Positions 50,630 to 63,881 are shown, numbered from the stretch's first letter. The stretch: 64,000 nt of DNA from Sclerurus mexicanus (GCA_013396755.1 VWZF01005522.1:430585-494584); one strand, 5' to 3'. Made by a program: numbers and translations. Notes: generated by a model from the sequence alone, not told the origin.

Positions 50630-51345
50630 AAACTTTTGGCAACAAGATGAACTTCAAAGTCCAACACCTGGGGATGAACAATGTTAGGAACAGGTATACA
50701 CTATGAGCCACCCAGGCAAAAAGCAGCTTGGCAGAAAATGACCTGGGGGTCCTCATGGCCTTAAGTTGAATATGAGCTGGTAGTGCTTGTTGCAAAGAAG
50801 CCAATGTTATCCTGAGCTGCATTAGGCACAACATTGCCAGGGGGTCATAGGAGGTGATCCTGCCCCTCTATTTGATGCTGATGAAGCTACAGCTGGAGAG
50901 TTGTGTCCACTGCTGGGCTCATGAGCACAAGAGAGACATGAACATACTGGAGATAGTGCAACAAAGGGCCACAAAGATGATGCAAGTGCTGGAGCATCTC
51001 TCCTGTGAAGAGAGGTTGAGAGAGCTGGGACTGCTCACAATTCAGGAAAGAAAGCTTAGGGGGATCTTGTCCATGTATATAAACATCTGAAGGGAGAATT
51101 TAAACTAGAGAGGCCAGGGCTCTTCAGGTGCCATCTGAACATCAAGAAACACTTTTTTTACTGTGAGGATGACCAAATACTGGTACACCTGGCCCAGGGA
51201 GGTTATGAAGCTCCCATCCTTGGAGATAGTCAAAACATTACTGGGCACAGTCCTGAACAACTGGTTCTAGATGGCCCTGCTTGAGAAAAGGCATTGAACC
51301 AGATGATTTCCAGAGGTCCCTTGTAATCAATCATTCTCTGTTTCT
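50630..51345 (+). mobile_element. CR1 LINE 3' region
   Basis: A plus-strand CR1 spanning the end of ORF2 to near the 3' end. The phrases CAGCTGGAGAGTTGTGTCCA, CAACAAAGGGCCACAAAGATG and GAGAGGTTGAGAGAGCTGGG (all about 50890-51030) are typical of the post-reverse-transcriptase part. It ends in GAACCAGATGATTTCCAGAG and AATCATTCTCTG near 51340. The frame from 50854 to 51090 is a decayed ORF2 remnant (reading LRELGLLTIQERKLRG). Confidence 0.9.
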
Positions 51346-54300
51346 ACAAAAATCAGCAGTTATATGAATATTTACAAGTGCACACTCATCTGTAATTTAT
51401 TTCATCTTTTCTTATTTTGCATTTTATAAAGTAGTTGTAAAGAAGGAAATGTAGAATAGACTTTTCACATCACACTGTCACACAGCCTGTCATGTAGACA
51501 CTTAAAAACTTTACTTTTTGTTGACTATTAATGTTTAGTAGACCAAGACCAGGATTCATCATTTAACTCTGTTTACCTAAGTGACTAAGTAACTTAGTTG
51601 TCTGGGCTTCTGCTGCAAGCGGTGCAATTCATTTACATGTATTGTTAACTGTGGTTAAACGGGCACTTTCATTCAACAGAAACCTGAACTGTCATCAAAA
51701 GGGATGTTTCCACATTCCTCATGCTCCTGCATCCCTCTGGGGATGGACCCTGCCCCTGCTCATTCCAGCAGCTGCTAAAAGAGACACAGAAGGAGTAATG
51801 GGATGAATGGAGCCAAAGGCATGCTAGCCCAAAGCGGGCCTCTGGCCATGACCTCAGTCTACTTCTTTTCACTGGCTTAGAGGAGGTTTAAAAAAGTACC
51901 TCAGATTAGGCTGTCTGCTAGACAGAAATGAATCTCTTCTGTAATTACATGCATTTCATATTAAAACAGACCGGCTCAGCTGTGTCCCAGCAAAACCCTA
52001 AAATCTCCAGTGGTTCAAAATCAAGTCTCGTGTATCTGCATGTAGTTCTCAGTGATAAAAATATATGCAAAAAATAAAGGTAGAATTTTACTCTTGTTAC
52101 TTTGATCAGCACCTTTAGATCAATCGTTAGAATTTTAAATTTACTGAGTATAAATCAAGACTCCTGTTACTGGGGTCTACCTAGTGCTATGTCCACAAAA
52201 AACTGAATGTGAATGACAAATCATCAGAAAGTACCTGCCCAAAAGTTCCACTTAGGCACAGAAAAACACATTCACATACAGCATAATAATAGCAAAAAAT
52301 GTGCCAATTATTCAGAATTATACTAAAAGAGAAACATGCTGTCTTTGCGATAATAATGTGATTAACAAAAACTCTCCCAGAAGGAATGAGATCAGATACC
52401 AGTCATTTGTTTGCATTGTCATTTTTCATCTGTTCATTAATCTAATTCATCATTTACATCCAAGATTTGCATATTTAACTCATTTGATGTCTGTCTGTTG
52501 TTTTCTGTCTAGCTTGTCTGATACAATCTTATAAATGCTCCCATATGTCAATTACTTCATTCTAGCAAGCACAGAAAAGGGATGAGGGTGCCAATGAATC
52601 TTGCTAAGCTTCTCCCGTAACTGAATCACTGTGGCACAAAAAATAAAATACTATAAAAGAAGTACTAGGGATCAGTCATGAGAAACAGCTGCCTAGCTTT
52701 GAAGACTGGATTAAAGCAATACAGCTGATGCTGGAACCTCTGGGGCTATGACTCAAAGGAGAAACAGACTGTGACTATTCAGACTACTTTTCAGACTTTG
52801 CTTTCAGTGTTACACCGCAATACTCTTCCATCCTACTGCTCCAAGCAATGACCTACTGACTGTTTTATGTCCAGAAATCCTTGCGAAGTGTCAGCTGCAC
52901 ATGTGCAATTCTGTTACACGCACACTGTCTAATCCAGGGGACAGAGGAAATTAAGCATCTCCAGATTTCGAAAACTTTCTATCCAAAGTTCATTCCTGTT
53001 CAAAGAACAGGCGAAAAAGTGAGCTCAAAACAATCCTACCAGAAATGTTAACACTTATCTGCCAGAAATACAAATATTTGCATTTACATAAGTGAAGAAA
53101 GCTATAGAAGCTATGCAATAACTTTCTGAATACTGAAATTACTGATTCAGTACAATATTTGGCTGTGTTCTCCACCTATGTAAGCATCTGTGGATTTTGG
53201 TGTCTCCAGCTTACTTAATGACAAAACTAAGCATTGATATACCACTTCCATGTAGAAAGCTTCCCTATCTCTCTGTTTTCTCCTGCCTCAAAGCCAAAGT
53301 AGTAACATTAAATTAAGGCCATTAGAGTGCTGGGACCTGATAGACAGTTCAACAGCTACCTAGACAACCTGCAGAAGCAGTTCGAACAGAAAAAGGCCTG
53401 CAGCAAAACTGCAGGACAGAGGATTCTCAGCAACAGGCAACCCCATATTAATACAAGCCCTCATTTTCAAATGCTTCACTAAGAATACAAAGCCCTTTCA
53501 TTTGTTAAAAAATTTCTATAATGAAAAAAAAATAAAAATAAAAGAGAGCAGAAGAACCCAGGTAAAGTGGAAAGCCTGGAAGGGAAAGAAAGAGGGAATG
53601 ATGCATTGTTCTGTAATCCTGTAATATTTCTCCCTCCACAAGAGACCAAGCACTCTTCAATCAATTGAAAATTAGACCCCAGTTTTAAACTTATTTATTT
53701 TTTTATCAGGGCAAAAATATGCTGAGTCATCCATATGAACATTAAAATATCTGTTCGTAGTTTATCTGGACTGATTTAATTTCTCCATTTAACTTAGCCG
53801 AGTTATGCCAGCTGGCCATTTTAGACATACAACTGTGAAGAAGGTGGAAGCAGAGGAAAACCACCAAAAGAAACATTTTTTTTCCCGAGTGTAATCCATA
53901 TTTGTTATACAAAGGTCTTCATCTCAACTACGCCTGGTTCACCATCCAGGTTTTCAGATTTCTTAGTCCTGGAGACACAGGCACAGCAGAGTTACACATA
54001 CAGAATTAACAGCTCAATTTCTCCTCTATAAGTCAGTGTGATGAGCCTGGAGATTGCCTCTGTCCAAACGATAGTTTGCAGATCGACTTTCCTGGCTGCG
54101 TGCTTCCAGCTGCTACAACAACATTCCTAGACCACGGAAAGAAGACAAGTTTACAGTTTTACCTTAGTTTTTAAATGAGTGGCCTGTTTCATTCAAAAAA
54201 TACTTTCTTATGATCACTGCATGGCTGTTTTTCCCAGCTTTTCACATCAAGTTTCTTCATTGTACGTAACACATAGAAATATATGAAAAGAATGGCCTGC

Positions 54301-56860
54301 AGCCAAAATAATTTCCCACTCAAAAATGAAAACACTAAAAGTCGGTGAGAAAGTCATACAGTGACTCAGCAGGAAACATGCAAGACACAGATGAATCTGA
54401 GTCAGAGGCACAGACTTTATTGACTGAATTCACTACTGTGTATCTCTCCAGGAGAGAGATGCCAAATGATGGGCTCTGAAACACCTGACTCACAAACTGA
54501 GAAATCTAAAAGAGAGAAGAACACTTCATTCATATGGCAATCTGTGTGGATTTGAAAATTGTAATGTTAGTTAAAGCAGGTGTTAATATATAAAATACTC
54601 AAAAAGTGAGAACAGTGTGGGAACTTAACTGCCTTTCCAGCTACAGAAACAGTTTCATTTAACAGTGCCCACTAGCACTTGATTTAATGAAAAGAGAAGA
54701 AAAATATAAGTATAAAGATATCTTTTTTTAATAATATTACTTCCCCACAATCACCAATACAAAGGCATGCTGATCCCGAGTGTGCATGCTGATCCAGAGT
54801 GTGCATCTAGACCACCATTACTAACAGCTACACAGAATATCTTTCATCTATTTGACTAACTAAAAATACCACTTTTTTCTCTTTTTGTATGATGAGAGAT
54901 TGTGTAAAGTCATTCTCTTACTCAACCTCCCTACCAAAAGGTATTCAGAAAGTATGAAAATGACTGGAAATGCCTTTTGCTCTTTATATGACTGAATACA
55001 AATGAGTAAGTAAAGTTCAGAAGTTTTCCCCATATGTTTTTTCTTTTCCTTTTTTTGTCATTTTACCATTTTTTCTAATGAAGAGGTTATAAAACTTACA
55101 GAGGAGTAGAAGAGCAAAAAAACAATGAAAATAGCAAATACCTTAAATATTCTTCCATTTCACTCTAAGACAAAAAGGAACAAGGGAAGAGTAGTGGTGA
55201 AAAAAGAACCCTAAACCATTTAGTCTATCCCTTTGTGGGATTTGCAAGAAAACTCTATTTGGAAACCCTAACTAGACCATGTTCCAATCTATGTGATTTT
55301 GACATTTATCTGTCCAAAGTATATCTACCAGATCTGCTATGCAAGGCACATGTTATTTGCACTCTGCTGGGTGAGCAGGGGGGCTGCAGGAAAGGAAAAT
55401 CTATCAATGACAAATCAGACACATAATGAGGGAATGACATAACCTGGTTGTTACTGAAACCTCTCCCATTCTTTCATGCAATTTTGAGCTCTCCATTTAA
55501 TTGCTTGGGTAACTTTCTCCACATTTACAGAGGTTGCTCTTTTTCTCAAAGGGAGACTGATTGAAAAGAATGGGATTTTTTCAAAAATAAAAACTGGAAA
55601 TATGAAACAACTATGTCTTACTGGGCATTTTCAACTGATTTTTCTTTGGATAATTAGAACAACTCTAAAACAATGAAATTAAGAGGAAAATCTTACTGGT
55701 CAATTCAATTATGTATTTTTTGTGCCATCAATCAGTTGCAGTAATCATATTTCTTTTACCTTGTATTTCAGTGCAGTTGTTTCAGTACCACTCAGCTGCA
55801 AAAACAGAATACTTTCAGCTAATAAAAATAGCCCTCCTCTATGAGACAGTTTTGTTACACAGGACTAGCTATGTCAGGACAAGGTGGACAATGTATGCAA
55901 GGAACAATGTGTGAAACTGATTGAGAGGGGCAGAAGGAAAAATTAGCCGGACGAACCACAAACTAGGAAAGAAGTGTTAATGTCAGCTAAAATCTTTCTC
56001 ATACACTTACATAGGCAATTTTTTCTGACTGCAATAATTAATTGTGATAAAATTAATAGAATACCAAATTAATGAAAATATTACAAAATCTGGAAATATG
56101 TAATATACAAAACAATATAAACACTTTTTAAAAAATCTGTGGACAAGCATCTGTGTGGAAAAAATGCCTTGGTTACACAAGAGAAACCTGGTGCTTGAGT
56201 GATGCTGGCCTGCTGACAACTGGAAAGCAGTCTTTCTTCAGCCAGAACTGCCACGTTGCACGAGCAACACCTTTGAGATAAACCCCACAGTCACTGTGGC
56301 AGAGAAAGTGACCTTGGCTACAGCATGACCTGATTACCAGATCATGTAACTATTTTCTATCAAGTTCTTTGTCATTTACTCCCCACACAGATCACCAATG
56401 TGCCAATGACCAAACTCTTTCATATTTTGTTTACTGTGTTTACTCTCACACACTATTCATTGTGGGCTGTTCAACACTGCTCTGAAAACAAAACCATATG
56501 TTTGGGGTAATTTTTCATGGTTATTTATTGTAACTGAAATTGTATCTGCCTCCTGGCTGTACTGTTATGTGACACTTCAAAGACAGTTTCCATTGACTTC
56601 CATCCAGCTGTGAGTCCTTGGAACTTCTATAGAAGTAACCATAAGATCTCAGACTGAGCAGCCACTTGTTGACCAGAAAATAACTCTTCTAGTGACATAG
56701 AGCAGCCATGACAGAAATATAGAATTCTTCAGGGATGCAGTCATACGTACAATTAATACAATTAACTCCCCTCTTGAAAATATTTACTAAGATAAACTTT
56801 CCTATTTTAGTAACAAGTGGTGGGTCCAGCTTATTTCTGCAGATAAACCTAATTCATGTT
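51346..56860. other. Non-coding stretch, nothing recognised
   Basis: AT-rich with short frames. It holds a 19-bp tandem doublet (GCATGCTGATCC(C/A)GAGTGT) at about 54765-54803. No CR1, LTR, RNA gene or exon was recognised. Confidence 0.45.
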
Positions 56861-56879
56861 CAAGGGAAGTGTATTTCGC

Positions 56880-57981
56880 TTATGCGGCAAGGTTTTGGTA
56901 GTGGGAAGGCTGCAGGGGTGGCTTCTGTGAGAAGACACCAGAAGCTGCCTCACACTGGACAGAGCCTGTTCCAGCCAGCTCCAAGATGAACGCACCACTG
57001 GCCAAAGCTTAGCTCATCAACAACACTGGCAATGTCTCCATGATAATATGTTTAAGAAAGGGTAAAAAAGGCTGTATAGCAGTACCTGGGAAAGAGGAGT
57101 AGGAAGATGTGAGAGAAAAGAACTCTGCAGACACCAAGGCCAGTGAAGAAGGAAGAGAAGAGATACCCCTGCAGCCTGTGACGCAGACCATGATGAGGCA
57201 GGTTGCTTCCCTGAAGCCCATAGAGGACCACAGTGGATCAGATATATCCACCTGCAGCATGTGGCAGGCCCTGCACTGGAGCAGATGGAGGTGTCCTGAA
57301 GAAAGCTGTAGCCCACGGACATCCCGCACAGGTGCAGGCTCCTGGCAGAAGGTGCAGGCTCCTGGCAGAAGCTGCAGTCTACGGAGAGGAGCCCCCACTG
57401 AAGCAGGTTTTCTGGTGGGACTTGTGAACCCATGAGGAACCCCACTGAAAATGTCCCTTCCTGAATGACTCTTTCACCCTGTGGAATTACTGGAGCAGTT
57501 TGAGATGAACTGCAACCCATGGAAGGACTCATATTGGAGGAAGTAATTCAGGACTGTAGCCTATGGGTAAGGACCCCGCAATGGAACATGGAAAGAGCAT
57601 GAAGAGGAAGGAGTGGCAGCAACAAAGTCTGATAAACCAATGACAGTCATCATTCCCCATCCCCCTACACTGATGAGGAGGAGGTGGAGGTAGAGAAGTT
57701 GAGAGTGAAGCTGAGCCCAGGGAGAAGGGAGCAGTGGAAAGAAGGTATTTTTAGATTTGTTCTTATTTCTCGTTTTCCTGTTCTGTTTAATCACCAATAA
57801 ATTAAATTAGATTTGCCAGGTTGAGTCTGTTTAGCACATGATGGCAGTTGATCAGTGATTTTCCTGTTCTTAACCCACCTACAAGCTGTTCATTGCATTT
57901 TTTTCCCATCCTGTGGACAGAGAGGGAAGGGTAGAGCAGATGGCTGGGCATCCCATGGCCAGTGAAGGTCAGTCTACCACA
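56880..57981 (+). mobile_element. Long LTR of an avian endogenous retrovirus (ERVL-like)
   Basis: The sequence matches a long LTR type found across birds. GGGGTGGCTTCTGTGAGAAG at about 56914-56933 is followed by a stretch around CCAGCCAGCTCCAAGATGAA, then a TTTAAGAAAGGGTAAAAAAGG promoter-proximal region (57050-57070). A long purine-rich R-like section follows. AATAAA lies at 57796-57801, and the U5-like end closes in GTCTACCACA near 57972-57981. The frames of 108-171 codons over it are shadows of its composition. A 21-bp tandem doublet (GTGCAGGCTCCTGGCAGAAG) sits at about 57332-57373. There is no adjacent gag or PBS, so it is probably a solo LTR. The left edge is uncertain. Confidence 0.8.
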
Positions 57982-60900
57982 GTAGGACATGAAAGCACTG
58001 GAAGATTACGGGTATACAGCATGTAAAGTGCCACAGATAGTGAATAAACCTTTATTTCTTGTGACCATGTTATAGCTTTAATACTGGTTGGAATTCCTTC
58101 CTAGAGGCTTGGAGATAACGCTGTTGTCTGTGGAGACTAGATAACAAAGGCAAACTGCATATTCATGTGGTGCCTAGGAGTTTTTTGTTCTGCTCTCTCC
58201 CCAGGTTGGGAGGGGAGGGGGAGGGGGGCGGCTCGTTCTTCCTGCGCAGGTCAGGGAGGTCAGCTGCTGCAGCGACCGGCGCTGGGAGTGAGGCAGAGAC
58301 ACACCGGTGTCTGGAATTTACTGGACAGCTNTGATATCTTAGTTCTCCCCCTGAACTAAGACAGACCACAAGAGCAGTGTCTCCTCAGCCTTCCTACTAT
58401 GTCAGGAATCTTCCTCTGGTATTTTAGACTGTGGCATTATATTCAATGTTATCTGATATGAGTCAATCAGTACTGAAATAAATCTTCAGCAAAATATTAA
58501 AACCTGAATCTAAAGTTGTCTCTTTTTTACAGAGAAACATAAAACTGAGCCCCACATACTTTGACCACTTTTTGTAAGTCTCTGAAGTTCAGCAAGGCAA
58601 CCCTAATACCTGGATAAAATCCAGCTGAGGAATTTTTTTCTCAGTATGAATTCTCACTCCTTTATCGTCATGAAATTTTGTATACTTTTTCATATATTGT
58701 ATAGTAAATGCTGCATTTGAAAGAGGTAGTTGTCTGAAATTCTGTATAACTTAGTTATTGTAGAAGGCATTAGTTTTAGACAGAAATAGCAAAATGCAAT
58801 ACCAGAGACTTCTCCAGCTCACAGCTGGATCAACTTCAAAATCTGATTTTTTTGTCTAGCCATTCAGAATACCCTTTGCTGAGGAGAAGAGTAAGGTTTT
58901 TTAATTAAGCCTGTTCATAGCATCTACAGAATTGGAAAGTTGCCATGTACATCAGAATAATGCTGGAGCTGCCTAAAAGGTAATAAAGTCAAGAGAAAGG
59001 ACATCCAGTACTTATAACACACATCATTAAATTTGTGGCAAAACTCCTATTTAAAGCAAATAACAATTACACTAATGCCATTAATTCAGAAGGATCCCAA
59101 AACCACAATTCAGAATTACTTCAGAAATAACTGCAACACAGCAATACCTGAAAAATTATAAGGCATTTCGTAAAGAGAATTGTGCAATTTCTGACTCAAA
59201 TTTCTGATTTAAAACTTAATCAGTATGTTTAACTGTCTGAAAGCTACTGTGAACTTAACCTACTTATATGACATAAAGTGTAAAACATACATGCAGGACG
59301 AGTGCACAACACTTTGGGCGTGAGACAAAAATCTGAGATAGATTAACACAGACATGATTAGCAGAGCAGTGAAGGACAAAGTCTGCAATCAGTGTCAGAC
59401 TTGGAAGATGATATTTTGATGTCACCAAACCTAGAGTGGGATTCAGTAGCCTTCAGAGAGATTTCCAGTGTCATTGACAATTCAAAACCCCTGCACAGAG
59501 CCAGCAGCTGTATCACAGGACTCACGGGAAAAATGTGGAGCAGCAGCTGAATTTCAGAAATGTACTCCGATCACCAAGAAGAACATTAAACTCACACGCT
59601 TAGGAAACAAAATCTTTCTCCCATCTATATAATCAACTGAGCTTATATAATAATCCAGTTTCTTCTAAAAGAGACATTGACAGGTGATCAACTGAATAAT
59701 CTTTTAAGGCTATTGTGTTAAATTCATGTAACTGAATTCCACCCTGTTCCCTATATTGATCTCTCTTTACTGTACCAGCATCTAAGACACCTCGTGTCAA
59801 TGTGGAAACTTCTTTTGAGACACAGATGCTTAGCTGATTATAATCTGGACATGATTTCTAGCTTGGGTTCTTGGAGATAGAAATACTTAAATGATCCCTG
59901 TAAATATGCATAAGAATTTAAAACAAAAATAACATATTCTGTCTGGAGTTCCATATTGATTACAAATGTATAGAAATATAGGAACAGATCAGATGTCCTC
60001 AGGTATCAAGTCTGCCTTTCCACAGCTGTAGAAAGACAAGTAAGAAACGTCCATTCCTTGCCCTTACACACACCAGAAGCCATGACACACTTTCTTATTT
60101 CCCATACTAAATGTGGTATTATTAATACAAAAAAACCCAGAAGCACCAAAAAATAGCCCTTAACACACAAAAAGCTTAGACAATAACTAAAAGCACCACT
60201 GAGGTGAGAACACACAAACATGTATAATCCATAAAGTCAAAAAGTATATTGTTCCCAAGGCAGAAGTTTGTCTTGAACATACTAATAAGCACTTGCAGCA
60301 AAACAAAACAAAGACAAAACAAAGAATACCTCAGATTGTGGTATTTTGTGAAAAGGTACGCTATGCTTCTTTTAGGGCCATGGCTTTGGGCTGGCCAGTC
60401 TCTTCAGTTAGCCTACCTGGCTGCACACTCTTCCAGGAATGAAATTCAATTCATAGAGGGAAAAGTCCTTGAAATCATGAGGAGTAGCTGTTAGCTTTGA
60501 TAAGGCATTTATTTTAACATATAAACAGAAATTACAAGCCAACTTTTCATTAACATATGGAACAAATTGGCTGTGTTCTTGTAAGAGGGGCCCAAATACT
60601 CTAGATTTCAGTATCAGTTCAAAGTTTTGGATTTCTCATTTACAGCACAATGTACACAAATAACAATACATCAAAGAAAGAAAATAAAAAGCCAAAATGA
60701 AAAGGAAGCAAATTCCCATAGGAGAGCTTCCTGGATTCTCTACACAAAAAGGAAATGCAGTGACTCTGTCTGGAAAGCAAAAAAAAAGAAAATGGCCTTG
60801 AGTCAATGTTCTTCTTAACAGACACACTTGAGGCTCATAAAGCTGAAAAGCAGAGGCTGCCAACAGCTGGAAAGAAACATATATTCTCAAATAAAATTAT

Positions 60901-62279
60901 TACCTGATATATAAGACATAGTTACATCATAAGGATACTTGGCTTTCTCACCAGGTGATTTTTTCCATGCTCTGTCAGTTTAGCTATATTTAATCTGACT
61001 TCTTTTCAGAACTGCTTCTTCATAAAAAGAATAATATTTATACTGAATACCACCTTAAGTTGACTTAAAACAGAAGAATATTGAAATTTTTTTAAATTCT
61101 GAGGCAGACAAAGATAATTATAACTTAATGGCAGTCTTTCCGGGCTTGAGAAAAAAAAAGAAAAAAAGAAGGACCTTTCCGTCAGCTACTTCATTGATCC
61201 GTTACTACCTCTACTACAGTTAAAATTAGCATTAAATAACTTAATCTGTATTTCCTTTAAATGTCTGAGTCTCACTGTAGATGAGTCCCGGCTGCCATTT
61301 CAGGTGTGTTAACTGAAAATGTAGCTCAGCAAAATCACCACTTGATATCTGTTCAACTTGTACAGAAACTGTGCAGCTGGCCAAGTTTCTGATACCAGAG
61401 CTCACCTGATGCCTAGAATGTCACACCTGGGAGTTCTCAGTACTCCTGACAGCTCTGAAAAACTAAGCACCTATTTCATGCATAAACCAGGTAAAGTGTT
61501 CCTCCAGTTCCAGGCCTATTACCTTAAGAGCTCAAGTCTTAAGGCAGGTTTAGAGCATATGCAGAGGATAAATCTCCCCATAAAGGATAATGAACTGTTC
61601 CTGTTTTCACCATTAGTGGTTGCACAATGACTAGTGTGATTAGCAAAAATATATTTGATGTGCATTTAAGACCACTCCTTGTTTGGATAATTATTGTTCC
61701 TGCTGTCCCAGAAAATCCCTTTCCCGCAGCTTTAGGATGTTCAGAAAAACATGTGTTTTTAGCATAAGAAAGTGTGAGAGAAGAGTGGAGAAAATTTGAG
61801 CTATTTTTCGTAGCTCCATTCAAATTGGGTCATTATTCATTATTAAGAAAAAGTTCTTCAGAAAAGACCAGATAGGAGAAAAGAGAATGGAAGAAAGTGA
61901 GGCAAAACTCCAGATAAATATGAATTTAATCTCTAATATCTTTTAAGAGCAAGGATTGATGTCACCTTAGTTTTGTTACTATGGGTCTATCTTCAAAGGA
62001 GTTCCTGGGCAATGATCGTGTTGCAGAGAGAGGTAGGAAAAGCTATTGTTTGCAACACTGTGACAGGATGCACACTTATCAAGAATGGAAAACAGAACTC
62101 TGAGGATGATGGTGTTATAAACTGCTAGTAGAAATTTTGCTGAAGTTAGAGTTCTAAAGGAACGGATGTCAGCCCAAGGTTAAGTAAACCGCACACATCC
62201 GAAGAAGAAAGAGGGGAGGCTTGACAGAGATGAATTTTTCTATTCTTGTAAAATCCTTTGGTGTGCTTACCCTATAGAT
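57982..62279. other. Non-coding stretch with one GC-rich island
   Basis: Mostly AT-rich sequence with short frames. It contains the G-rich, CpG-rich island at 58180-58330 and a single N at 58331. No repeat family, RNA gene or exon was recognised from 58400 to 62270. Confidence 0.45.
58180..58330. other. CpG-rich island with G-quadruplex motif
   Basis: About 150 bases of high GC with several CpG (GGGGCGGCTCG, GCAGCGACCGGCGC, ACACCGGTG). Four G runs of 3, 4, 5 and 6, separated by single A residues, lie at 58208-58228, a strong G-quadruplex pattern. The island ends at the ambiguous base N (58331). It could be part of an LTR, a small promoter or a 5' exon. No coding signal was seen. Confidence 0.5.
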
Positions 62280-62628
62280 TTTGTGTAACCACGCATGTAA
62301 CCCCCAAGTAATTTATCCTAAGTCTCGTGTAATCAGCATTACCTTGAAAAGATGCATGAGCAGAAGAGCAGTTACCTGAGGAAGAGGATGAGCCTTCAGC
62401 CCAACGACCACCAGGAGGCAGAGAAACGACCCCTTGGCAACAGGTGGACGCAGGCACAGAGACACCACGGGCTGTTGCGAAACACGGAAGAAGATCTGTA
62501 TAAAGTCTTTGGTGGAACGCAGTCGGGTGCGGACCTTTGGTGGGGCAGGAGATCCCCAGGCTGCCCTGCGCTGTTTTGCTCATTAATAAACTCTTTAAAC
62601 TGCATATTGGCTCTGGCAGTTTATTACA
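62280..62628 (+). mobile_element. LTR-like unit with TATA box and poly(A) signal
   Basis: This unit of about 350 bases starts TGTGTAACC and ends TTATTACA, a TG...CA pair. It contains TATAAAG at 62499-62505 and AATAAA at 62585-62590, in the spacing expected for U3-R-U5. It is CpG-richer than its surroundings. ATGGCGCAGCTATC follows at once and may be a decayed primer binding site or host DNA. It differs in sequence from the retroviral LTR that begins about 100 bases downstream, so the two are separate insertions. Confidence 0.55.
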
Positions 62629-62734
62629 ATGGCGCAGCTATCATCAAAGAAGAGAAAAAAGTGAAATTAGAAGGATGACATTCTTTTACATTTGCCAAGC
62701 TTCCAGTTTTATGTTCATAGTTGAATAATAGAAA

Positions 62735-63040
62735 TGTTTTCAATTGTACAAATGGCAATTATTCCCCTTATGTGTTCCTTGCCATTCGATTGGGTGGTGT
62801 CTGCTGCATTGCAGACTTTCCTTTTACGGTTATCCCTGCCTTTGTTCGACATTTATGGTTATGCTACACTCAGTTTTTCCTTGTATGTGAGTGGATTTGC
62901 TCCACCCTTGTTCCGCCCCTTGTTCCAGCAAGTTCTATACTGACCATATATAAGTCCATCACTCCTTCAATAAATTGCCATTCTGCCATTACCCTCATTG
63001 GAGTGAGCCGTGTCCTTCTTTCCCTCCAAAAGCTGTGTCA
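62735..63040 (+). mobile_element. 5' LTR of beta-like endogenous retrovirus
   Basis: This LTR of about 306 bases starts TGTTTTCAATTG and ends GCTGTGTCA. It holds a TATA box (TATATAA, 62947-62953) and AATAAA (62969-62974). Its right end is fixed by the primer binding site two bases later. Short LTRs of this layout are common in beta-type (ERVK-like) avian elements. No 3' LTR can be seen because the window ends about 1 kb downstream. Confidence 0.8.
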
Positions 63041-63042
63041 AA

Positions 63043-63060
63043 TGGGGCCCGAACAGGGAC
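63043..63060 (+). other. Retroviral primer binding site
   Basis: TGGGGCCCGAACAGGGAC follows the LTR after two bases. It differs at one position from the tRNA-Lys3-type primer site, so a lysine tRNA primer is the best guess. This anchors the LTR boundary and shows that internal retroviral sequence follows. Confidence 0.85.
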
Positions 63061-63307
63061 AGCTCTGAACATCTCTGGTATCCAGAGGATTGAGCTGTAA
63101 CCAGGGCTACAGGTCGCAAGGTCCCACCGGGAACAAAACTTCAGCAGGGAGTCCCAGCTGACGATCTCTGACCCTGACAGCTTCCCCGGCAGAACTGCGA
63201 ATAATCGACGCTGACATCTGGAACAGAGGTGAGCGCCGGGAAGTCAAATCCTTCCCTAATATTCTCCGAGCCCGTCCTGAAAATCCTCACCCTAGTTAGT
63301 TGAAAAA
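63061..63307 (+). other. Retroviral leader region
   Basis: About 250 bases lie between the primer binding site and gag. This is where the packaging signal and major splice donor normally lie. GAGGTGAGCG at 63227-63236 (AG/GTGAGC) is a good splice-donor candidate. No open frame. Confidence 0.6.
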
Positions 63308-63881
63308 ATGGGAGCATGGCATTCTAAAAGAAATAATACCACATACAAGCACTTTAAGTGCTTCGTCCAGGTCAACGGAGAAAAGATCCCCGAGGATACT
63401 ATCCAAATGGATTGTTAAACATCGTTACCCTCTCCAAACTCCAATAAATTTGGAAGATTGGGACAAATTAGGATTCCAAATATGGTCTGCTGCTGAAAAT
63501 AACATAGACATAGATGCGGCAAAAGCCTGGATAGCTTGGACTCTAATTTACAACATTTTAAAGCATAAAATAGCCACTCTGAATGTGACATTTGTTAATG
63601 ACTCTGGGATGAAGGAAGGGGCTGTATCAGGATTGGCTCCTATCCTTGCCGAGTCATCTGTGGGACTTATTGCTCTAAATGGCGCCTCAGGCTGCTCCCA
63701 AAATGAAGGGCTAGTCCCTCGTGACACCCCAGCCCTTCCTCCTTTCATCTCCTTCATGGAAGCTGGGGGAAAAGTGGGGGCAGAGTTGCTGGAAGGGCAG
63801 GAACAGGCTCTTCCAGGGGACAACATCTGGCCCAAGATCAGCTGCACAACCCTGTTAAGATTATGGCTGCATTCATCTTGA
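63308..63881 (+). pseudogene. Broken endogenous retroviral gag (matrix end)
   Basis: The N-terminal part of a retroviral gag polyprotein, whose matrix domain directs virion assembly at membranes. The start is ATG-GGA-GCA at 63308, giving Gly2, the usual myristoylation position. This frame runs only 36 codons, to a TAA at 63416-63418. A second frame, open to the TGA at 63879-63881, then carries matrix-like sequence: a Trp-rich segment with an NLEDWDKLGF-type motif at about 63451-63480 and an AAKAWIAWTLIYN-type motif at about 63517-63555. A frameshift between about 63380 and 63418 therefore separates start and body. Past about 63600 the composition turns Pro/Gly-rich, like the linker after matrix, and then stops. 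No capsid, protease or polymerase sequence lies in the window. The copy cannot make intact gag. Confidence 0.65.

Noticed and set aside
57009..57532. Frames of 129 and 171 codons on the minus strand
   Set aside because: They lie entirely inside an avian LTR and arise from its GC-rich, repetitive sequence.
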